From: Polytrichum commune
Taxonomy: Eukaryota > Streptophyta > Polytrichopsida > Polytrichales > Polytrichaceae
Reading direction: 5' to 3'
Assembly (NCBI GenBank): GCA_950295325.1
Contig: OX485806.1
Location: forward strand, 21,762,001-21,826,000
DNA: 64,000 nt
Positions 11,095 through 23,703 of this stretch are shown here, piece after piece; the stretch's first letter is position 1; every line of letters starts with the position of its first letter. The notes beneath the pieces are model-generated. The model searched no databases. It was not told the DNA's origin and saw only the letters and a list, made by a program, of their open reading frames with translations. The position numbers and the translations under genes are program-made.

Positions 11095-14000
11095 ATGCAA
11101 GGTAGGACTCGCTCACAAAAACCAAGTTTGATAGTAGGACTAGAGAAATCTACTCGAAAGAGGCGGTCCTCTAAAATCAGTGATAGATTAGAACAAGATA
11201 ATGTTAGAATAGAGAGTTGTTTGAACGTCGAACCTAGGACTAGGTCAATTCTAGACACCTTAGAACTTGGAGCTCAACTTGAAGAGGAGATCACTCCCTC
11301 CAAATTGAGTGGTGAAACTTCTTCGGAAAATTACACACTTAGAGAAGAATTCCCGGTAGAAGTTGATAGGGGCTTGTTGAATAGTTCACCGGTCACCATA
11401 GCCGAGGAACGGGGGATGGATCCACCACCCATGCCCCCAATTCCGCCCATACCTCCTATACCTCCAATAGACCCATTGGTTAGGCCAAGAGGCCTACCAA
11501 TTGTGGTTCCACAAAATTTAGCGGCGATGGATATGCCATCTCATCTCCCTAAATTTTATGGGACCAAGGATGAGGACCCCTCTCGGCACATGGAACGGTA
11601 TATCGAACGGTTGGCTAGCTTCCTCATAACCGACCCGGGTTATTGGTTAGTGTGGTTTCCTACCACTCTAGAGGGGGAAGCCTATGAATGGTATCGGGAT
11701 CATGCCGAGGGACATTTTAGGGGATGGGAACAATTACAAAGGGAGTTTCTTAACGAATTTAGGCCGGAAGTGGGTCAAAGTACCGCATTAAGGGCATTGT
11801 CGTCATTGAAGCAAGGAAGGGAGGAAGAAATTTCGGCTTACATTAGGAGGTTTGATTTAGTGTGCACTAGATTTGTGGGTACCATGCTCAACGACGACAC
11901 GCTAAAGCAATTTTTCATTCAAGGGTTTTTTAAGTCCGGAACTATTAGGGGTGTTCTAGAAAGGAATCCCTTGACCTTGGCGGATGCCAAGCGTGCGGCT
12001 AGAGATATTGAAAACTTGGATAAAGATCACGAAAGGCTATGGAGAAGGGAGGATGAATTGATCCCACAATTCATCCCCATACGCCCTAGGGTGGTAGCGG
12101 TAGAACCCGCTAAGTATGAGAACCAAATTCCATATGCCATTGTGGACACCGGTCCCCGACCTTTAGCGGTTAGGGAACCGGCACCTCTTTTGGCACTACC
12201 GGCCCCTAGAACGGATCCACACTTGGAGGAGGTTGAGAGAAGACTAGGTGCTAGCCAACTAGGATTCCAAGAGGCTATGATAAAACAAATGCAAAGCCTC
12301 ACGGATCAAATGTCATTAATGATCCGGAGTCAACAACCGGGGCCTCCACCCCCGGTTGAGTCGGGTAGGCATTCTTCCGGATTATGGTGTGTCCAATGTG
12401 GCCAACCGGGCCACACGCGTCAATTTTGTAGAAGTGGACAAAACCGTGACCAAAGAGGAAACGGTAACCCACCTCAACAAAATCAACGAGGTCAAGCGCC
12501 ACCTCACTATGGAAATGGAAGCAATAGAGGACCACAACCTAGAGGGCAAGGTGGCCAAAATTTAGAGAAGAAGGAATTTCATCCCTTTTGTGGAAGGTGG
12601 CACGCTCAAGGACAATGTTGGTCCGAAGGTCAAGAGTTTAATTGTAGCAATTGTGGAGGAAGTCATCCCTCGGATACGTGTCGCCAACCGGACAAAATAA
12701 TTAATGTCCCTTACCCGGTGGCTAATCCACAACAACAAGCAAGGGATAATATGCGAGGTGCTAGGCCACAAGGAGTACCGGCCAATGAACTTAGGCCACC
12801 TAACTTATACTATGACCATAGTAATGCTAGGCAAACTTTTCATCCACCAGTGGGCTTGCAAACTACAACCGGTTACATTCCAATACAAAATAGACAAGGA
12901 GTTCCACCTAATGGTAGTAACGGGAGACAAGCGCCTCCAACGGATCCGGGACCATCTAACTCCCAAGATGTTAGGTTCATGGATGGAGTGTTGGAGGCCA
13001 CATGTGATGACATGCTTCCTCTCCCAACGAGAATTGGAGAGGAGCAAAGTCAATGGCCTCCTCACACCAATGCTATTACATATGAGTTAGTGAAGGGTAA
13101 GGGTGTGGTTGAAGAAGCACCTGCACTAGCGGTAACTACTAGGGCTAGGAGAGGGGATGCCCCGTTGGAGGTAGGAATAGGAGAGCAAGGAAATTACTCT
13201 TCGGATGAAGAGATTAATCTCTCCGAGTTGGATAGGGTAGCTAGAAGAGCTACTAAGGATGTGGAGAGGGAAAATATAATTTTACAAGATAGGGAGAGGA
13301 CTAATGCGGTACATGACTTGGATAATAGCGATGTGGGTGAATGGGAAGGACCGGGGGTTCCCGTAGACGAATTCGACGTAGTGGGTAATTCTAAGGTGGA
13401 AAGATCTACCGGGTACGACTTGTGGGCGGACCTTAGTACACTCAAGGCGGATATTACTTTCGGCCAACTATTGGAAATTTCACCCACGGCAAGGAAAACA
13501 TTAAAGGAGGGAATGCCGGTACACAAGAGGATGAGGAAGGTGAAAGCTAAAATAGCCGCTAGGATCCAATCACAAGGTGGAAGAGACGTGAAAGCTATAG
13601 AAATAGAAGTTGTTATAGTAGATAAGGTGGTTCCTAATGTGCTAGTCGACGGAGGGAGTAGTCTAAATATACTACCGGAGGATACTATGAAAAAATTGGG
13701 ACTTGGACTCACGGGGCCTTCACCTTTGGTCATAAATATGGCAAATCAAAGTTCGACTACGCCTTTGGGGATGATCAAGGATTGTAGAATGACTACGGGA
13801 GGTGAGGAGTACTTGGTCACCTTCCATGTCATTAAAATGCACTCCAACAAGGACACCTTCCCCATTTTGCTAGGTAGGCCTTGGTTGCGGATGGCGAATG
13901 CTATGGTCAATTGGGGTGGACCTAAACCATCCATCACTTATGGTCCGGAGGGTAATAGGGTCATAGTGTCCATTGGTTCATTAGAAGGATGGATGAAGAA

Positions 14001-17000
14001 GGAGATGTATTTGCCATTGGAGAAGGAAATTGATGACTTAAACGAGAATGAGATTGGCAAGGCATTGGTGGGAGTCGTCCATCCCGAAGGTCAAAGGGTT
14101 GTTATAGATTCGGGCTCGGGAAGTCTAGGTCCTAATTTTTACAATTATGGGGATAATGGGGATTATGCCCAATGGCTAAGGGAGTACCCCGAGTCCGAGG
14201 TTGATGTAATGGTTACATTTCACCAAGTAGGCTTAGGGAGTGAATTTCCTAGTGTTAGTTTAGGAGAGGGCTCATTGTTGGAGCCATGTGAGGTGCTCAC
14301 CGAGGAAGAGTGGGTTAGCGGTGGGTTAACACCTTGGGTAGATGACGTGGAAGAGGGTGAGGTTAGTTTAATTCATGTAGATGGGACTCAAGAGGAGGAT
14401 GTGATTATTGAGTCATCGAAATTGGAGGAGCCTTTACATTTCAAGACCACGTCTACGGGGATAGTTGTAGGTCAAGATGTGAAAGATTACCCCAATGTGC
14501 CTTCCGATTGGTATCGGAACAAAGAGGAACAAGCACATGTGTCGGAAGCGGATTGGCGGTACGTGGATGTGAAATTAAAGAATGGAAAAACCCGACAAAT
14601 GAAGATGGGCTCCAAATTGGGGGAGAAAGAGGTTAGGGAGTATAGCAATTTGGTGGATGAGTTTAGTGATACTTTTGCATGGTCCTACGATGAGCTTAAG
14701 GGAATTCCTAGGGAAATGGTAGAGCACCGGATTCCTTTAATTCCGGGGGCGAGGCCAATTAGACAAAAGGAGAGGAGGATGAATCCTCAATTGCAATTGT
14801 TGGTGAAAGCGGAATTGGAAAGGTTATTGAAGGCCGGGTTTATCAAGCCGGTGGAAATCACGGATTGGGTTTCTCCTATGGTCTTAGTAAAGAAAAAAAT
14901 GGGAAATTAAGGGTTTGTGTCGACTATAGGAAATTGAATTCGTGCACACAAAAGGATCACTTCTCCTTACCTTTTATCACCTTGTTGCTTGAGGAGGTTG
15001 GAGGTCATTCGCGATATACCTTTATGGATGGGTATGCGAGTTATAATCAAATTTCCATAGCCCTCCAAGATATCCATAAAACGGCTTTTACTACACCTTG
15101 GGGTACTTTTGTGTGGGTAGTGATGCCATTTGGGTTATGTAATGCCCCGGCTACTTTCCAACGATTAGTAATGTATATCTTCACCGACTTGTTGTTCAAA
15201 TCCATGACCGTCTTTGTGGACGATTTTAGCACACAAAGTAATGTGGATGATCACCTACATTGTGTTAGGGAGGCATTGGTTAGGTGTAGGAAGATGAGGT
15301 TAGCATTGAACCCGGATAAGACATTTTTGGGAGTGAATAAGGGAGTGTTGTTGGGTTATGTTGTTAGTGAGAAAGGTAGAGAACCCGATCCGGATAAGAT
15401 TGCGGCCATAAGCGACTTGGCAACTCCAACCAATTCCAAGGGGATCTCTAAGTTGTTAGGACATGTGGGATGGTACCGGGAACTTATTCCTAATTTTTCA
15501 AAGATAGCGGTGCCCATTACCCATTTGCTCAAAAAGGATGTCAAATTCGAGTGGACGGATGCTTGTCAAAAAGCCTTTGAGGAATTGCGGGATAGGTTGA
15601 GCACCTATCCGGTGTTGATACCACCCAATTGGGGTAAACCTTTTCACGTCTATTGTGATGCTAGTAATGTGGCAATAGGGAGTGCGCTTTGTCAAGCAAC
15701 GGGAGAAAAAGAGAAGGATCAACCTATAGCTTATGCGAGTAAGCAATTGACCCCCGCCGAAAGAAACTACTCTACAACGGAGAGGGAGTGCCTAGCCATG
15801 GTGTTTTCCGTTAAAAAGTTTAGACATTACCTCATGTGCAACCCGGTTGTATTTTTTGTTGACCACATGGCTATCAAGTATCTAATTAACAAGGCGGAGT
15901 TAAGTGGTAGGTTAGCTAGGTGGGTTTTGTTATTAGAAGAATTCGACTACACGGTGGAATATAAACCGGGTCGTATGCATTTACAAGCGGACCACTTGTC
16001 TAGGTTGTCGGAGGAGATAGGAAAAAATCCGGTAAATGATATGTTAGTAGATGATAGCCTCTTTGTGGTCACTTCTACACCGGAGTGGTATGCGGGCATA
16101 GTGGAATTTCTAACAACCCACAAGTTGCCCAAAGAGTGGACAAAAGAAGAGAGAAGGAAGGTGAGGGTAAATAGTAGGCAATTTGTTGTAGTGGGCCATA
16201 GGTTGTTTAGAAGGGGGTCCGATGGTATTTTACGACGATGCGTGTCAAAAACGGAGGTTGAAGCGATTTTAATCGCTTGCCACGATAGCGCTTGCGGCGG
16301 TCACTTCTCGGGTCAACTCACCGGGCAAAAAATACTTAGAGCGGGCTACTTTTGGCCTACACTATTTAAGGACGCCCATGACTATGTAAGGAAATGCGAC
16401 GCTTGCCAACGGTATGCCCGAAACGACCTTAGAATGGAGATGCCTTTACATGTATCATTACCCTTAATTCCTTTCGAAAAATGGGGCATCGACTATGTGG
16501 GTGAGGTCCATCCCCAATCTTCAAAAGGAATGAAATATATTGTGGTGGCAACCGAGTACCTCACCAAGTGGGCGGAAGCCAAAGCGGTGAAGACCGACAC
16601 GGCGGAACACGCGGCAACATTTATGTACGAAAACATAATTTCGCGGTTCGGGGTGCCGAAGATCCTAGTAAGCGATAGGGGTACTCACTTTTTGAATGAC
16701 TTGATTCGAGAGATGACAGAGAAATTTAAAATTGATCACCGGAAGACTACTCCCTACCACCCACAAACCAATGGACAAACGGAAAGGGTTAACGGAATTT
16801 TGGTGAGTATACTACGCAAGACGGTTATAGACTCGAAGCGGGATTGGGATACGAAACTAACGGCGGCACTTTGGGCATACCGTACAACCTATAAGGTAAC
16901 TACGCGTGCTACACCATTTTCCTTAGTCTATGGTCTTGAAGCGACACTACCAATCGAATATGAAGTCGAGTCACTTAGGGTGGCCGTGAGTACGAGACTT

Positions 17001-17333
17001 ACCGAAAGTCAATCCTTACGAAATCGACTAACCGATTTGGAAGCACTTGACGAAGGGAGGAGAATGGCGGCTCAACATATTGAGGCAATCCAAAGAAGGA
17101 GAAAGATTACTTTCGACAAACGACATAAGAGAAGGGCCCTAACACCGGGAATGATGGTCATGATTCAAGACGCACGAAAGCTTGAATTTCCGGCGAAATT
17201 CAATGCGGTATGGTTAGGACCTTACCTTGTCTATGAGGTCTTTCCTAATAATTCAATTCAATTGAAAACGTTGAATGGTGAGCTCTTTCCTACCCGTACA
17301 TCGGGAAGTAGATGTAAGGAGTACCGAGCTTGA
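11095..17333 (+). mobile_element. gag-pol coding region of the Ty3/gypsy element
   Basis: In order: a gag domain (about 11.5-12.1 kb), a CCHC zinc knuckle (about 12.4 kb), an aspartic protease (about 13.6-13.9 kb, DGGSS active site), reverse transcriptase (about 14.7-15.3 kb, FVDD active site), RNase H (about 15.6-16.0 kb), and an integrase with an HHCC zinc finger (about 16.3 kb) and a catalytic core (about 16.5-16.9 kb). The region is about 6.2 kb and nearly intact, with about one break. Treated as a fossil; no details of the break are given. Confidence 0.9.
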
Positions 17334-17394
17334 CTAGGCAACTTACCCTTGGAGCAAGAGATGTTTGGATTCATCCCCCGATGGTCGCCAATTA

Positions 17395-19241
17395 TGTGAG
17401 CCCAAAAGGGTGCCCACATTTAGTCTTAGACCCTTGAAACGTTAGTTGATGCACTTTGAAGTAGCATGTTACTTCACAAAAATATAAAAAGAGTGAAATG
17501 TTAGTCTTAGAAGTACCATGTTGTAAGAGGCTAGGATGTGAGTTGTTATTGTGTTTTTACCTTCGGAAGGATTTGAGTGAATGAGGATAGGTAAGGAGAA
17601 CTTGGATTGAGTAGTTAGTGAGTAGGCTAGTACAAATGGATGGAGACAACCAAAGTGACTCAAGAGGCAAGTGCATTCGAATTGGGATGAATGGAGGATC
17701 ACATGGAGCGCACAAGTGGACCACCTCATCATGGCCACTTAATGGGGAAGGCCCAAGGAAGAATGCAAGGTGGAGGATAAGCAAATTCTCAAAGCACCAA
17801 TCAAATCACGAGTTAAGCATCGTGGTTTGAATTAAGTGGTGAGCGACGATTTGGGAAAGTAAGGGGAGAAAGTTATGGCGGCGGAAAGCGAAGGAGGCTA
17901 AGTTTGGGTTGAAGCATCCCAAGTTTGGTAAAGTGTGGTAGGTAGAAAGCCAAGGCTAGTTAAATGTTCGAATTAGGATCCTTGTTGATCATTTGAAGGA
18001 GGAAGGCTTAGAAGATAGGATTGGCGCCTACTAAGTAGGAGGAAATCTCAAGGGCTTATCGTGAGCCTTGAGGGTGCTCACCCCCTCAAGCTTACTATAT
18101 AATCCCTCATTCTTCCCTCACTCATCCTCTCTTTCCTTTGTGCTCCAAGGCACCCCACGAGTTATAAGTGTGGGTGTGGGAAGCCATATTGGAGCACATG
18201 TGTGTGCTTAGTTTTTAGTTTGAGAGCCAAGGCTTGTTAGCCTTGAAGAGGGCTTGACCTCTTGGTAGAATTAGTGTTGACGTGAAGGATTTTAAAGTTA
18301 ATTCATGATTCCAATTTGTGGTACTTAAAGTTCATGTTTTGAATACACGTGGTTGCAAGTTCCATGTTTAAGAGTTGAGCACTTGATGTTGTGATGAGTG
18401 CAAAAATATACTTGTGTGGATTAGTTAGTCTTAGTGAAGTTAGGAAATTATCTCTCCCCCTCTCCTCTCTAGGATTTTAGGATTTTAGGATTAGAGAAGA
18501 ATTGTGTGATTAGAATGGGGTTGTTAGTAGAATTAGGGAAATTAGGTAGGAAGATTAGTTAAGGGCTTGAATAATTAGTGAGGTAGTTGGGGATTACAAC
18601 TACAAAGTTGTGGGTTCATGAAGGAGCTGGGTTTATGAAGGAGCTGGGTTTGTTTAGTTAGAAAGTAAAGAGCTGGGTTTATGAAGGACCTGGGTTTGTT
18701 TAGTTAGAAGCTAAGAAGCTGGGTTTATGAAGGAGCTGGGTTTATGAAGGAGCTAGGTTTATGTAATTAGAAAGTAAAGAGATGGGTTCATGAAAGAGCT
18801 TAGTAGATAGCCTACCTAATTAGCTCATAGACAAGTAGTTAGTTACATTATGCTAGTTAGTGTTATGTGTGGCTTTCACAAGTAAATGTATTTGAGATTG
18901 ACTATAGAGAATAGTGTTTTTTTTTAACACTTGCATCCTCTCTTTAAAAAATAAACCACGTGCACAACTTAATGGAGAATGTGGAGCACTCTCGCGATGG
19001 CAAGACAAAGGAAGCAAAGACCAAAGGTGCGAGGGAGAGATTGACATAAGTCACATAAGTATTTCTTAATACTTAAAGGCTTATGTACGGTATGGAGACA
19101 CCAATTAAAACCAAGACCACTTGAAGGGTGAACCTTGCACTATGGACTCATCCAAGTCCAAATCCAATACCGCGGAGGAATGTGAGCCCAAACCCACTAC
19201 TCGGACTACGGACGCTTAAGGGTGGGGGGTTTGGCCTCACA
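17395..19241 (+). repeat. 3' LTR of the Ty3/gypsy element
   Basis: 1847 bp, same as the 5' LTR wherever compared. It is followed by the second copy of the ATAAC target duplication. It ends about 220 bp from the last coding base of the DGQH gene. Confidence 0.95.
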
Positions 19242-19429
19242 ATAACATAGGCTCATATATTAATCCGTTGAATATTTACATTTCTCACGTGATAGTCTAT
19301 CACATTTTCCTAAGGCAAAATGATGCCGTGTCCTACAAAACTGTTCGGCCCTAAGGGGGACCGTTGAAGAGGGCTCTCGCAAGGCCACTGGATGTCGATG
19401 AAGAGAAAAACATCGCGATGTTAGAGAGG

Positions 19430-19449
19430 TTACGAACGCGCGTTCGTAA
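19430..19449. repeat. Palindrome copy just past the last DGQH coding exon
   Basis: A perfect 20-base palindrome with the arm TTACGAACG and centre CG. On the minus strand it begins 28 bases after a possible splice donor (GAG|GTAACT, donor at 19477). This resembles the position of the copies near the 5' splice sites of the two upstream introns, so an unrecognised third intron may start here. Confidence 0.85.
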
Positions 19450-19539
19450 AAAAATGGTATTCTCAGAGGAGAGTTACCTCGTCATCGGGGGGAGGGGCAG
19501 CGGCGCTGGACCGAGCAGCAGGTCCCTCCTCAACGATTA

Positions 19540-19555
19540 ACGAACGCGCGTTCGT
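19540..19555. repeat. Palindrome copy inside DGQH exon C (C-terminal side)
   Basis: The 16-base core with centre CG is read in frame on the minus strand and contributes the peptide TNARSL. The paralogous remnant at 30.34 kb lacks the palindrome at the matching place (it continues TTAACGAGTG), so this copy was gained here or lost there. Confidence 0.8.
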
Positions 19556-19915
19556 AACCTCCACAGCTGCAGCCGCCTCTGTCTCCATGGCCTCTGCCTC
19601 ACGCTCCGGTTGAGACGCCTGTGTCGCTTGGATGCGCAGCGCGTCTTCTTCCTCGGCGCCCAGGTCGAGCGCGTCCATCCTGACATCCTCCATCCACGCC
19701 GCATGGGTTTCTTCCACGTCCATCCCATGCACCCCTGGTGCGTCATTGGGGCTCCCCTGCGTGTCCTCCACAATGACCATGTTAGTGTGTCGCGCAGAGT
19801 CATCGCCATGTCTGTCTACTACCCTGGGGACGACGGTGAAAGACGACGCATCGGTGTATGAGGGCAGTCCTACCCTTGAAGGGGGAGGGGTGAGGACTGG
19901 AGGACCTGAAGATTC

Positions 19916-19931
19916 ACGAACGTGCGTTCGT
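19916..19931. repeat. Palindrome copy inside DGQH exon C (middle)
   Basis: The core with centre TG is translated in frame as LRTHVRE on the minus strand, between an acidic stretch and a proline-rich stretch. The open reading frame is not disturbed. Confidence 0.8.
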
Positions 19932-20911
19932 AAATCCTCGTCCTCCTGGATGGCCGCCGCCACAGCATCGTGGGAGGTGGTCGAGGGAACCTCTGGTGGC
20001 GGAGGAGTGCCAACAGGCGTAGGGTGGGGCGCCTGCTGGCGGGAAGGCCCTCCGGTAAACATGCCCGGTGGAGGGGATTGGGAGGGGTATCCTCCAGGGA
20101 AGGGGTAGGCCGGCTGGGGGGGCGCCGAGAAGCTTTGCATACGCTGGAGCATGGCGAGGATGGCGTCCGTCTTCTCGTTCGACTGCCTCAGCTCCTCCTG
20201 AATTGCGAACATTTTCTTGGCATTCTCCTCTGCCGCCTTCGCCATGTCCTTCTTCATCTTTTGCTTGAGCTTGGCGTTAAGCTCGGCGACGGACAATGCC
20301 TCCTCTTTGACCCTCTTGTTTTTGTCAAAGTCTACCCCCAGCTCGACCATGATCTCCATGTCGCCCTCGTCCTCATCGGAGACCTCGATGATTGCCCCCG
20401 GAGGCAGCTCCACGTAGGGGGTCTTCTTCATCCTCCGCCTCGTGTTGCGGTACTGGTCCAACGTCGGTCGGGACCGTTGGTCCAGAAGGTCGAGGTTCTC
20501 CATCTTGGGAACCACAATCGGCCTGGGCGACACGGATGTCGAGCATCCCCCGGGAGTGCCGAATGCCTCCGCTCCAGACGTTCTCGAGGGGAGGACATCT
20601 TGGGTTGTCCCCGCCGACGACCCCGTGTATCCACCCGGAGTCCCTTGCACATCGGATGGATTTCCCGACGGCGCCAAAATGCGGAGAGGAGTGACGTCCA
20701 AGGATCGGAGGATCGCCTCGACGTTGTAGGAGGGCGCAGGCTCGTCGTCGTCCGTCTCCATGGCGGGCATGCCTTCGTCGACGGGCATGTTGATGTCCGT
20801 CCTCGGGAGGGACATGTCCTCCAGGTCCATCGTGGAGGCCTTTGCCCTGTGCACGTGGAAGTCCTCCTCGTCGATGGCTTCAATGAAGTTGTTGACGACC
20901 AGCCCCAACAT

Positions 20912-21052
20912 CTGAGATTCAAGCAAATACGTTAGAATATACGAACGTGCGTTCGTAAACATCAACGACGAGAAACAATGTCATCAAAACCCAAGACAAG
21001 TTGAGGTGAACTTTACGAACGAGCGTTCGTAAATATTAGTTGGAGAGCTTAC
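20912..21052 (-). other. Intron 2 of the DGQH gene with a palindrome at each end
   Basis: A 141-bp intron from GTAAGC (21052) to CTCAG (20912). One exact palindrome (21012-21033, centre AG) begins 20 bases inside the 5' splice site. A second (core 20941-20956, centre TG) lies about 30 bases before the 3' splice site, next to a CTAAC branch-point-like sequence. The two copies can pair with each other as well as with themselves. Confidence 0.8.
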
Positions 21053-21629
21053 CATCGTAGCGTACATGAACTTGCTGCCGCCACAAACGTTGCACACGGT
21101 CTCTCCGCTTATTGCCACGCTCTGCAAAACAGAGACGTAGAACTCCAACCTGAGTTCCATCGCCGGGAAGACAGTGTACAAGGTCTCCTGCAGCAAATCC
21201 TTGGGAGGGGGATGGGGGATGCTGTAGATCTTCTTGAACGTAGTGTTTGCCTTGACAGGGGCTCGCCCATTCCGAAGCGCGTTGTACGTCAACACTACTA
21301 GAAAAACATGACCAAATCAACAAAAAATCAACAGATCTTTGTCGATCCGGGCACTGCAATGACCGATTTCACTGATTTTTGAATTTTTGTAAAAATCAAC
21401 AGTTTACTGCTTACATTTTTGTTGATTAGAATAGTACAATGACCAAATCAATAAAATTTTAGTAAATGTGAAATCTTTTTTGAATCTTTTTTGGAATATT
21501 CTAGGATCTATTGGAATATTGTAAAATCTTTTTAATTTTTTGCAATTTATGGACTTGTAAGTGTATGGGTATGGAAATAATTACGAATTCAAAGGTGTTT
21601 AAATATTATAAATATTATATTAGTTGATT

Positions 21630-22170
21630 GTTAATTTTATATATATATATATATAAATATTAATATGTATAATATGTATATAATATATGTATGTATGTAT
21701 ATATGTATGTATATGTATGTATATATGTATATATATAATATATGTAACATATATGTATACAATATATGTAACATGTATGTATATAATATATAAATATATA
21801 AATATGTATACATTTACAGTAAATATATACAGTATATATTTATTGTAATTATATACAGTATATATTTACTGTAATTATATACAGTATATATTTACTGTAA
21901 TTATATACTGTATATATACTGTAATTATATACTGTAATTATTTACAGTAATTATATACTGTATATATTTACTGTAATTATTTACTGTAATGATTTACTGT
22001 AATTATATACGGTATATATTTACTGTAATTATTTACTGTAATTATATACTGTATATATATACTGTAATTATATACTGTATATATATTTACTGTAATTATA
22101 TACTGTATATATTTACTGTAATTATATACTGTAATTATATACTGTATATATTTACTGTAAATATATACAT
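21630..22170. repeat. AT-rich tandem tract inside the CACTA element
   Basis: First a TATATGTA-type microsatellite (21630-21800), then about 20 imperfect copies of a unit like TATACTGTAATTATA up to 22170. Replication slippage is the simplest origin. Confidence 0.9.
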
Positions 22171-22239
22171 CAAGTAGGTAGTAAAGAGAAATTAGTGGCC
22201 TTATTCTAGAAAGGTTTAAAACACTCCATTTATATCATG

Positions 22240-22445
22240 TGTGATGTGATGACCTAGTGGTTAAGGCACATGTGTGGGTATCACTAGGTGCAAGGTTTGA
22301 TTCCTGTGGCCGGCACCTCCGGCCTTGGCCTTGCCACCTATGTGAGTGGTAGTTAGTCTATACTTGTAGGTGATGTATATGTTGAGGGTTACTTGGGAGG
22401 GGTTAGGAATTGCAGATGTGGCATTTATTCATTTTTTATTTTTTA
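22240..22445 (+). repeat. tRNA-derived SINE nested in the CACTA element
   Basis: CTAGTGGTTAAGGCAC at about 22253-22268 matches a polymerase III A-box, and GGTTTGATTCC at about 22292-22302 matches a B-box at tRNA-like spacing. About 130 bp of non-tRNA body and a T-rich tail follow. It is not a tRNA gene, because there is no acceptor stem. SINE insertion into the CACTA element is the best reading. Confidence 0.6.
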
Positions 22446-23703
22446 ATGTTATATATATATATATAATAAGGTTTTTTTTAAAAATATTTTTGTGACCATA
22501 TCAACAGAAAAAATCAACAAAATTGTGTTACATCATGTCCAGGTCAACGCGTCCTAAGTAACAACCGCGACCAACGCCTTTCTGTTGATCCGGACGCAAA
22601 ATTTTCTACTAGTGCAAGAAGACGAGGCTGACCGCCCCCACCTGTTTGTTTCCCCTGGCCTCGTTGATGGCCACGATCCCTTCCGTCTTGGCGGGCACGT
22701 AAGTGCTGTGGAAGATGTTGTACTCGAATTTGATCATCTTCTCGTACAGGTCGACTACAGCAGAGAGCTTTTCCTGCTCCACTATCCACAGCCAAACGTG
22801 AGGCTCCCTCATGTCCGGAGACTTGTGCTCCTTGAACTTGGCCATGAAGGGGTCGTAGAAAGGTATGTCTTTCCCCCCCTGCCTCGACGCGCCGGGGATC
22901 CCCCTGAAATCGATCAGGGCAAATGGGCACCCCCGTCGATCCTCCCTCACCTCGGCCCTGCTCATGGTCCGGTCCCACTTGGAAAATGTCACCCTCTCCA
23001 CTCCGGTTGTCACCAGACAAAATCTGGCCACTCCTTCGAATGTGGCCAACCTCTTCCGCGCCAAAAAGCTTTTGTATTGCTCCACCTCCTGGGGATCCGT
23101 CTCGGTTTTCTTTGTCCTCTTGTTCCCCTTCTGCTTCAAAATGGAGGCGTGCTCCTTGACAAGACAACGCATTGAGGGTCTGGAGATGTTGTAGTTGACC
23201 TTGAACATCTTCCAGCTGGCCCAATTAAGGTCCCCGTCGGCTAGGATGAGTGCGTACTCTGGTATTAGGGCGCTCAACTCCCTCATTGCAGCAGTCTTCA
23301 GCTTGCGGTGTTCGCACCATTCCTTGATGAAATACGTGCCGGGCTTGTGTCTTGGCCTCTTCAAAAATATCTTCGGGTATGGGATGGTTCTTCCCACAGT
23401 GTTCCCAAGAAGATGCACCGCGCACCTCTGCAACTCGGACTCTGTTAATCCTTGAAGGGACCTGAAGAACTCCCTCAGTAGTGGAGGGACCTCCCCGGTC
23501 TTCTCCGCGCTGTACTTCTCCTCGGTGTCGGGGTTGACCAGATCGCCCGAGCTGTGCGCATCAAAAAATTGTGTCCACAACTCCCAAATATCCCTGTTGC
23601 AACAGATGAGGCGGAGCTCACCCTTGAGCTCCAGGACAAACTTGGTTGTTGTAGACTTCATGTCGATGGAGGAGAACTTGTCCACCATCGCGTCGCAGAA
23701 TGC

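Larger units (their letters stand above)
8339..19241 (+). mobile_element. Ty3/gypsy LTR retrotransposon, nearly whole and very young
   Basis: Two direct repeats of 1847 bp (8339-10185 and 17395-19241) begin TGTGAG and end CTCACA, and are flanked by the 5-bp target duplication ATAAC at 8334-8338 and 19242-19246. Everywhere I compared them the two LTRs are the same, which means a very recent insertion. The domain order protease, RT, RNase H, integrase marks Ty3/gypsy. No chromodomain is evident after the integrase, which together with the integrase style suggests the Tat/Athila-like side of the family. The coding region has about one break; the element otherwise looks whole. It sits in the 3' flank of the DGQH gene. 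The paralogous segment at 29.93-30.36 kb shows the same flanks without the element. Confidence 0.95.
21293..22614. mobile_element. Non-autonomous CACTA (En/Spm-like) DNA transposon
   Basis: It begins CACTACTAGAAAA and ends TTTTCTACTAGTG, a 13-bp terminal inverted repeat with one mismatch. It is flanked by the 3-bp target duplication CAA (21290-21292 and 22615-22617). Length is 1322 bp with no transposase, so it must be mobilised in trans. Subterminal ATCAACA-type repeats occur at both ends. The interior holds an AT-rich tandem tract and a tRNA-type SINE. The insertion lies inside coding exon B of the DGQH gene, and the host frame remains in register on both sides. Confidence 0.93.

Noticed and set aside
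19970-20935. Plus-strand frame of 321 codons opposite DGQH exon C
   Set aside because: It is arginine- and glycine-rich and antisense to the better supported exon, whose ends fit splice sites and phase.
22240-22330. A tRNA gene
   Set aside because: A-box and B-box are present, but the acceptor and anticodon stems do not pair and the B-box deviates; a tRNA-derived SINE fits better.
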